Source: a bacterium (GTDB taxonomy: Bacteria > Bdellovibrionota_C > UBA2361 > SZUA-149). Taken from it: 7,090 bases of DNA. A program made the position numbers and the translations under genes. Location of the stretch: the NCBI GenBank assembly GCA_003230795.1, contig QIGM01000091.1, positions 1 to 7,090 of the forward strand, read 5' to 3'. Shown one piece after another: positions 4,596 to 7,090 of this stretch (position 1 is the stretch's first letter; every line of letters starts with the position of its first letter). The notes beneath the pieces are model-generated. The model had not been told where the DNA came from and searched no databases. It was given only the letters and a program-made list of their open reading frames with translations.

Positions 4596-5000
4596 ATGAG
4601 CAGTCTCAAGTCAGGAGAACTTGCCAAACAGGCTGGCGTCAACGTCGAAACATTGCGTTTCTATGAACGCAAGGGTCTTTTGGTCGAGCCACCACGGCGA
4701 GCATCCGGTTACCGCGAGTATCCGCCCGATGCCGTGCAGCGAATTCGCTTTATCCAGCGTGCCAAAGAACTCGGATTCACGCTGCGAGAAATCAAAGGAC
4801 TGCTTGAGCTAAAAGTTGACCCAGACACGACCTGCGCAGTGGTGAAAGAACGTGCGGCAGAAAAAATTGTGGGCGTGAAGCAGAAAGTTTCCGACCTGAA
4901 GAAAATTGAGCGAGCCTTGAGCAAGCTGATGAACTCATGCCGCGAAAATAGTCCCATCGACGAATGCCCGATTCTCAAACATTTAGAAAAGGGCCTTTGA
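4596..5000 (+). CDS. merR: Mercury-responsive transcriptional regulator MerR
   Basis: This Hg(II)-sensing dimeric activator/repressor binds the dyad at 4544-4559. Residues 5-75 form the N-terminal winged HTH (GELAKQAGVNVETLRFYERK, then GYREYPPDAVQRIRFI and ELGFTLREI). A long dimerisation helix of the antiparallel coiled coil follows (about 80-113). The three mercury ligands Cys80, Cys115 and Cys124 keep the 35- and 9-residue spacings of Tn501 Cys82, Cys117 and Cys126. This identifies a mercury sensor rather than a CueR, ZntR or CadR relative. The length of 134 residues is close to the 144 of Tn501 MerR. The ATG has GGGAG (4581-4585) upstream. The gene ends one base before the transporter start, so the two are translationally linked. 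Confidence 0.95.
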   Translation: MSSLKSGELAKQAGVNVETLRFYERKGLLVEPPRRASGYREYPPDAVQRIRFIQRAKELGFTLREIKGLLELKVDPDTTCAVVKERAAEKIVGVKQKVSDLKKIERALSKLMNSCRENSPIDECPILKHLEKGL

Positions 5001-5001
5001 A

Positions 5002-5793
5002 ATGCCAGACGTGATTTTGCTCTACGACGGCGATTGTCCAAATGTTAAAGACTGCCGCAGTAATCTAATCAAGGCATTCGCAGTTTCAGGCAAGAAGCCA
5101 TCCTGGCGTGAAATAGACCGTTCGTTGGAAGATGCATCGTCACGCCTTCGTGGATACGGCTCGCCAACAGTTCTTGTTAATGGGACCGACGTCGCTGGTG
5201 AGCAACCCGGTGACAACGGAGCAACGTGCCGCATATATCAGAGTGAGGATGGCAAACTTACTGGTGTGCCGTCCGTTGTGCTGATTGCGGCATCACTATC
5301 TGAGGGTCTTCAAGAAAAAAGCTTTGTCGTCAGTAAGACCGCAAGCGGTGGTGGTTGGAAACAAACACTTGCCGTGTTGCCGGTAGTTGGGGCCGCTCTA
5401 ATTCCCGGTATCAGTTGTCCTGCTTGCTGGCCTGGCTACGCCGCGATTCTATCTTCGTTTGGAATTGGCTTTCTTCCCAGTAATCGGTATTTGCTTCCGC
5501 TCACTGCAACGTTCCTTGTCGTGTACCTGCTGATGCTTGCCTGGGACGCTCGCAAGCGTCACCGCTTTGGCCCCCTGGTAGTCGGCACGTTGGGTTCCAC
5601 CCTTCTACTCGTCGGTCGATTCGGTTTGGAGTCGAATCCCGTGATGTTTGTCGGAATCGCTCTATTGATTTCTGCATCGATCTCGAACGCTTGGCCTGCA
5701 ATAAAAACGAAATGGTTTGCGCCTCGACAGAAAACTGAAGGATGCAGCGCTTGCCAATCCGTCGGCGAGATAAATGCGAGGGGGCCGCTGTAA
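5002..5793 (+). CDS. merC: Thioredoxin-like domain fused to a MerC-type mercury transporter
   Basis: This is predicted to be an inner-membrane Hg(II) uptake protein with an attached cytoplasmic thiol domain. Residues 1-105 resemble the small thioredoxin-like proteins often found beside mer genes (LLYDGDCPNVKDC, cis-proline-type GSPTVLVNG at 53-61, CRIY at 76-79, GVPSV at 88-92). The active site here is Cys12 and Cys18, not CxxC. Residues 120-232 match MerC: GISCPACWPGYAAILSSFGI carries the transmembrane-1 cysteine pair (139, 142). Hydrophobic segments follow at about 163-181, 189-205 and 213-231, ending MFVGIALLISASISNAW. A CSAC pair (248, 251) sits in the tail, where MerC has its second cysteine pair. 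MerC alone is about 140 residues, so the extra length is the N-terminal domain. The start lies one base after merR, and AAAAGGG (4987-4993) is the ribosome site. Confidence 0.85.
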   Translation: MPDVILLYDGDCPNVKDCRSNLIKAFAVSGKKPSWREIDRSLEDASSRLRGYGSPTVLVNGTDVAGEQPGDNGATCRIYQSEDGKLTGVPSVVLIAASLSEGLQEKSFVVSKTASGGGWKQTLAVLPVVGAALIPGISCPACWPGYAAILSSFGIGFLPSNRYLLPLTATFLVVYLLMLAWDARKRHRFGPLVVGTLGSTLLLVGRFGLESNPVMFVGIALLISASISNAWPAIKTKWFAPRQKTEGCSACQSVGEINARGPL

Positions 5794-5800
5794 AAAGGAC

Positions 5801-5832
5801 TTGACTCCGGACTTAACTACGGGCCGTAGACT
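5801..5832 (+). promoter_or_regulatory. Second, degenerate MerR-type promoter
   Basis: TTGACT (5801-5806) and TAGACT (5827-5832) are identical to the boxes of the first mer promoter and also 20 bp apart. The dyad is weaker: CCGGAC-TTAA-CTACGG keeps CCG and CGG, but only 4 of 6 positions pair. Start would be near 5839, giving a 37-base leader to the small thioredoxin-like gene. MerR from the same locus is the obvious candidate regulator. The decay of the inner bases may lower affinity or basal repression. Confidence 0.75.
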
Positions 5833-5875
5833 GAATGTGTGAACTCGAATCAAAAAACTTAAAGAGGTAATCACC

Positions 5876-6139
5876 ATGACCGCAAAAAGAAAAATCGAAG
5901 TCTTCACCGCTGGCTGCCCTGCTTGCGATGAAACCATAGCATTGGTCAATCGCCTGGCGTGTCCCTCGTGCGACGTTGAAATACTCGATATGCATCAACC
6001 CGATGTTGCCAACCGAGCGAAACAATACGGCGTGAATCGTGTGCCAAGCATCGTCATCGACGGAAAGCTCGCCGACTGCTGCTCCGGAGGAGTTTTAGAC
6101 GAAAAAACACTTAAAGCAGCCGGTCTGGGACAGCCTTAA
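5876..6139 (+). CDS. Small thioredoxin-like protein with six cysteines, MerR-box controlled
   Basis: This 87-residue cytoplasmic protein has a thioredoxin/glutaredoxin fold pattern: KIEVFTAGCPACDETIALVN gives strand 1 and a CPAC active site (Cys14, Cys17), and VNRVPSIVIDGKL gives the cis-proline loop (Pro57). It resembles the thioredoxin_3/redox-active disulfide protein 2 group. It has a second pair, CPSC (Cys29, Cys32), and a vicinal pair, DCC (Cys68, Cys69). The C-terminal DCCSGG is unusual and could bind a soft metal. It may take Hg(II) from the MerC fusion, or reduce and buffer thiols; this is inferred from context. AGAGG (5863-5867) lies eight bases before the ATG. It is not MerP: there is no signal peptide and no GMTCxxC motif. 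The gene is convergent with the surface protein 47 bases downstream. Confidence 0.85.
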   Translation: MTAKRKIEVFTAGCPACDETIALVNRLACPSCDVEILDMHQPDVANRAKQYGVNRVPSIVIDGKLADCCSGGVLDEKTLKAAGLGQP

Positions 6140-6154
6140 AGGATTGTTTTTCAA

Positions 6155-6184
6155 CGAGCAGGGTTTCTCGAACCACGTTTTTTT
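6155..6184 (+). terminator. Weak candidate terminator of the mercury cassette
   Basis: A seven-T run (6178-6184) follows two mutually exclusive short stems: CGAG/CTCG (6155-6158, 6167-6170) and GGTT/AACC (6162-6165, 6171-6174). The stems are only 4 bp, and three bases separate the last arm from the T-run, so the call rests mainly on position between convergent genes. The minus strand shows no T-run here. Confidence 0.35.
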
Positions 6185-6186
6185 GG

Positions 6187-7090
6187 CTACCGCATTAGTG
6201 TTGGCGCAGAGAAATCATACGAAGAGCCGTTAGGCTTAAGCCGCAGAATCTGCCCCCAGACATTTGCACCTTCGGTCGTGCGAAGCTCCACCGTGCCGTA
6301 GCTATCGGCTGAGGTGTTGAACATAGAAGCATCGTGAATAGGAATCATCGTCGAGCCGTAGGCTTTAAGGCTGATAGTTTCTTCAGCCGCGCCATCAGTG
6401 GAGTTAACTATGACTTGCACTTGTGCATCACTGCTTGAGTTGTTTCCAACGGTGAGCCAGTTCTGCATTGAGAGGAAGAGGTTGTAGGAGCCAAAGATTG
6501 CTCTTCCAATCGCTTCGTTTGCTTGAGCGCCATACATTGAGACGACACTTCCGGTATTCGCGTCGCGGAAATAGTACATGCTCTGAGCAATAAGTGAGTT
6601 CGCTTGCGATGGGCGTATTATCACGCTTCCAGTTTGACCAGAGGCTAGAAGCCTTGAGGCATGGAAATGTGCCTGAGCGTTAGCTGGAAGTGTAGTTCTT
6701 GAGCTGCCAATTGTGTTTCCGTCCTCGTCGACGAAGGTGATGTCAGCGATAACTTCGTTATCTGAGGTATTGGTTAGTTCGACCCAGTTTGATTCATCGA
6801 ATTGTGCGGATATCGGAGCAATAAGGGTTCGACCGGTTCCTGCCCTTGCTACTAGCGGAAAGGCAAAGGAGTACTCACTCGGCGTGGCGGAAGCGTCAGT
6901 GTTGCCGCCGTAGCGAATTAGTTGAGCGATATATGGTGCTCTTCTGTCTTCTGGCTGAATCTTGTGTAGTCCAACCACTGAGCTACCGGCCATGCCGTGA
7001 CCACCATCGACGTCCATGCGACCAAAGCCTGGGACTCCGACGGAACGACTGGCGATTGCTGTGCCGTCTTGAGCGTAGCTCTGAATAGTA
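6187..7090 (-). CDS. Probable surface/secreted protein with beta-rich repeats (3' part, truncated by window)
   Basis: The frame is open to the window edge at 7090. The ATG at 7015-7017 is internal, because 24 further in-frame residues precede it (SYAQDGTAIASRSVGVPGFG among them). The visible 300 residues contain a unit of about 110 residues repeated two to three times. Each has N-W-(V/L)-x-x-x-N near the start, a central DG turn and a strand ending in xxQxxxY/R (NWVELTNTSDNEV to IAQSMYYF; NWLTVGNNSSSDA to VWGQILRL). The first, partial copy ends IAQLIRYG. The sequence is rich in Ser, Thr, Asn and Gly and alternates hydrophobic residues, with no cysteine, as expected of extracellular beta-sandwich repeats. 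No catalytic motif or membrane anchor is visible at the C terminus. The signal peptide would lie outside the window. Family not recognised. Confidence 0.75.
   Translation of the reverse strand, partial: TIQSYAQDGTAIASRSVGVPGFGRMDVDGGHGMAGSSVVGLHKIQPEDRRAPYIAQLIRYGGNTDASATPSEYSFAFPLVARAGTGRTLIAPISAQFDESNWVELTNTSDNEVIADITFVDEDGNTIGSSRTTLPANAQAHFHASRLLASGQTGSVIIRPSQANSLIAQSMYYFRDANTGSVVSMYGAQANEAIGRAIFGSYNLFLSMQNWLTVGNNSSSDAQVQVIVNSTDGAAEETISLKAYGSTMIPIHDASMFNTSADSYGTVELRTTEGANVWGQILRLKPNGSSYDFSAPTLMR

Noticed and set aside
4259..4605. Shared TGAGCAGTCT at the starts of the small gene (4260) and merR (4597)
   Set aside because: Only ten bases match and the following codons differ; probably coincidence.
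5002..5793. MerT rather than MerC for the membrane part
   Set aside because: The CxxC pair in the first membrane segment, the number of membrane segments and the tail CxxC follow MerC; MerT has a vicinal CC in its first segment.
5876..6139. MerP periplasmic mercury-binding protein
   Set aside because: No signal peptide and no GMTCxxC heavy-metal domain; the CPAC plus cis-proline layout is thioredoxin-like.
7015..7017. ATG as the true start of the minus-strand surface protein
   Set aside because: The frame stays open for another 24 codons to the window edge, and those residues continue the beta-repeat pattern, so this methionine is internal.

Overview
The window reads as chromosomal accessory DNA from a flagellated, probably Gram-negative environmental bacterium. 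It carries a flagellin gene, a MerC-type inner-membrane mercury transporter and a repeat-rich surface protein. Base composition looks balanced and does not identify a lineage. The oversized Y1 (HUH) transposase and the excisionase-type HTH/receiver fusion are types I associate with environmental lineages such as Planctomycetota and former Deltaproteobacteria. That is a weak hint, and I do not assign a taxon.

Layout from left to right. (1) 1-207 holds a terminator for an upstream gene, then a flagellin leader with a possible sigma-28 -10 element and a hairpin exposing GGA ahead of the Shine-Dalgarno, which looks like a CsrA-type target. (2) 208-2064 encodes a flagellin whose variable middle is seven FG-GAP/VCBS repeats of exactly 147 bp each, predicted to form a complete seven-bladed, calcium-binding beta-propeller. 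(3) 2070-3340 is a Y1 transposase unit bounded by inverted copies of a short motif. (4) 3119-3617 is gene-poor and holds several hairpins and palindromes. (5) 3618-4450 holds an HTH plus receiver-like regulator, translationally coupled to a small unknown reading frame that contains a 13-bp perfect inverted repeat. (6) 4538-6139 is a compact mercury-responsive cassette. (7) 6187-7090, on the minus strand, is the 3' part of a surface protein with repeated beta-rich units.

The mercury cassette is the best-understood module. merR keeps the three mercury-binding cysteines at the classical spacing and is the first gene of its own operon, behind a Tn501-like MerR promoter. One base after merR comes a thioredoxin-like domain fused to a MerC membrane domain. 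A second, degenerate copy of the MerR promoter precedes a small six-cysteine thioredoxin-like protein. No mercuric reductase (merA) or organomercurial lyase (merB) is present, and the next gene is convergent, so the local cassette senses, takes up and handles Hg(II) through thiols but does not reduce it. The two most unusual items are the propeller-bearing flagellin and the thioredoxin-MerC fusion with its second MerR-box promoter.
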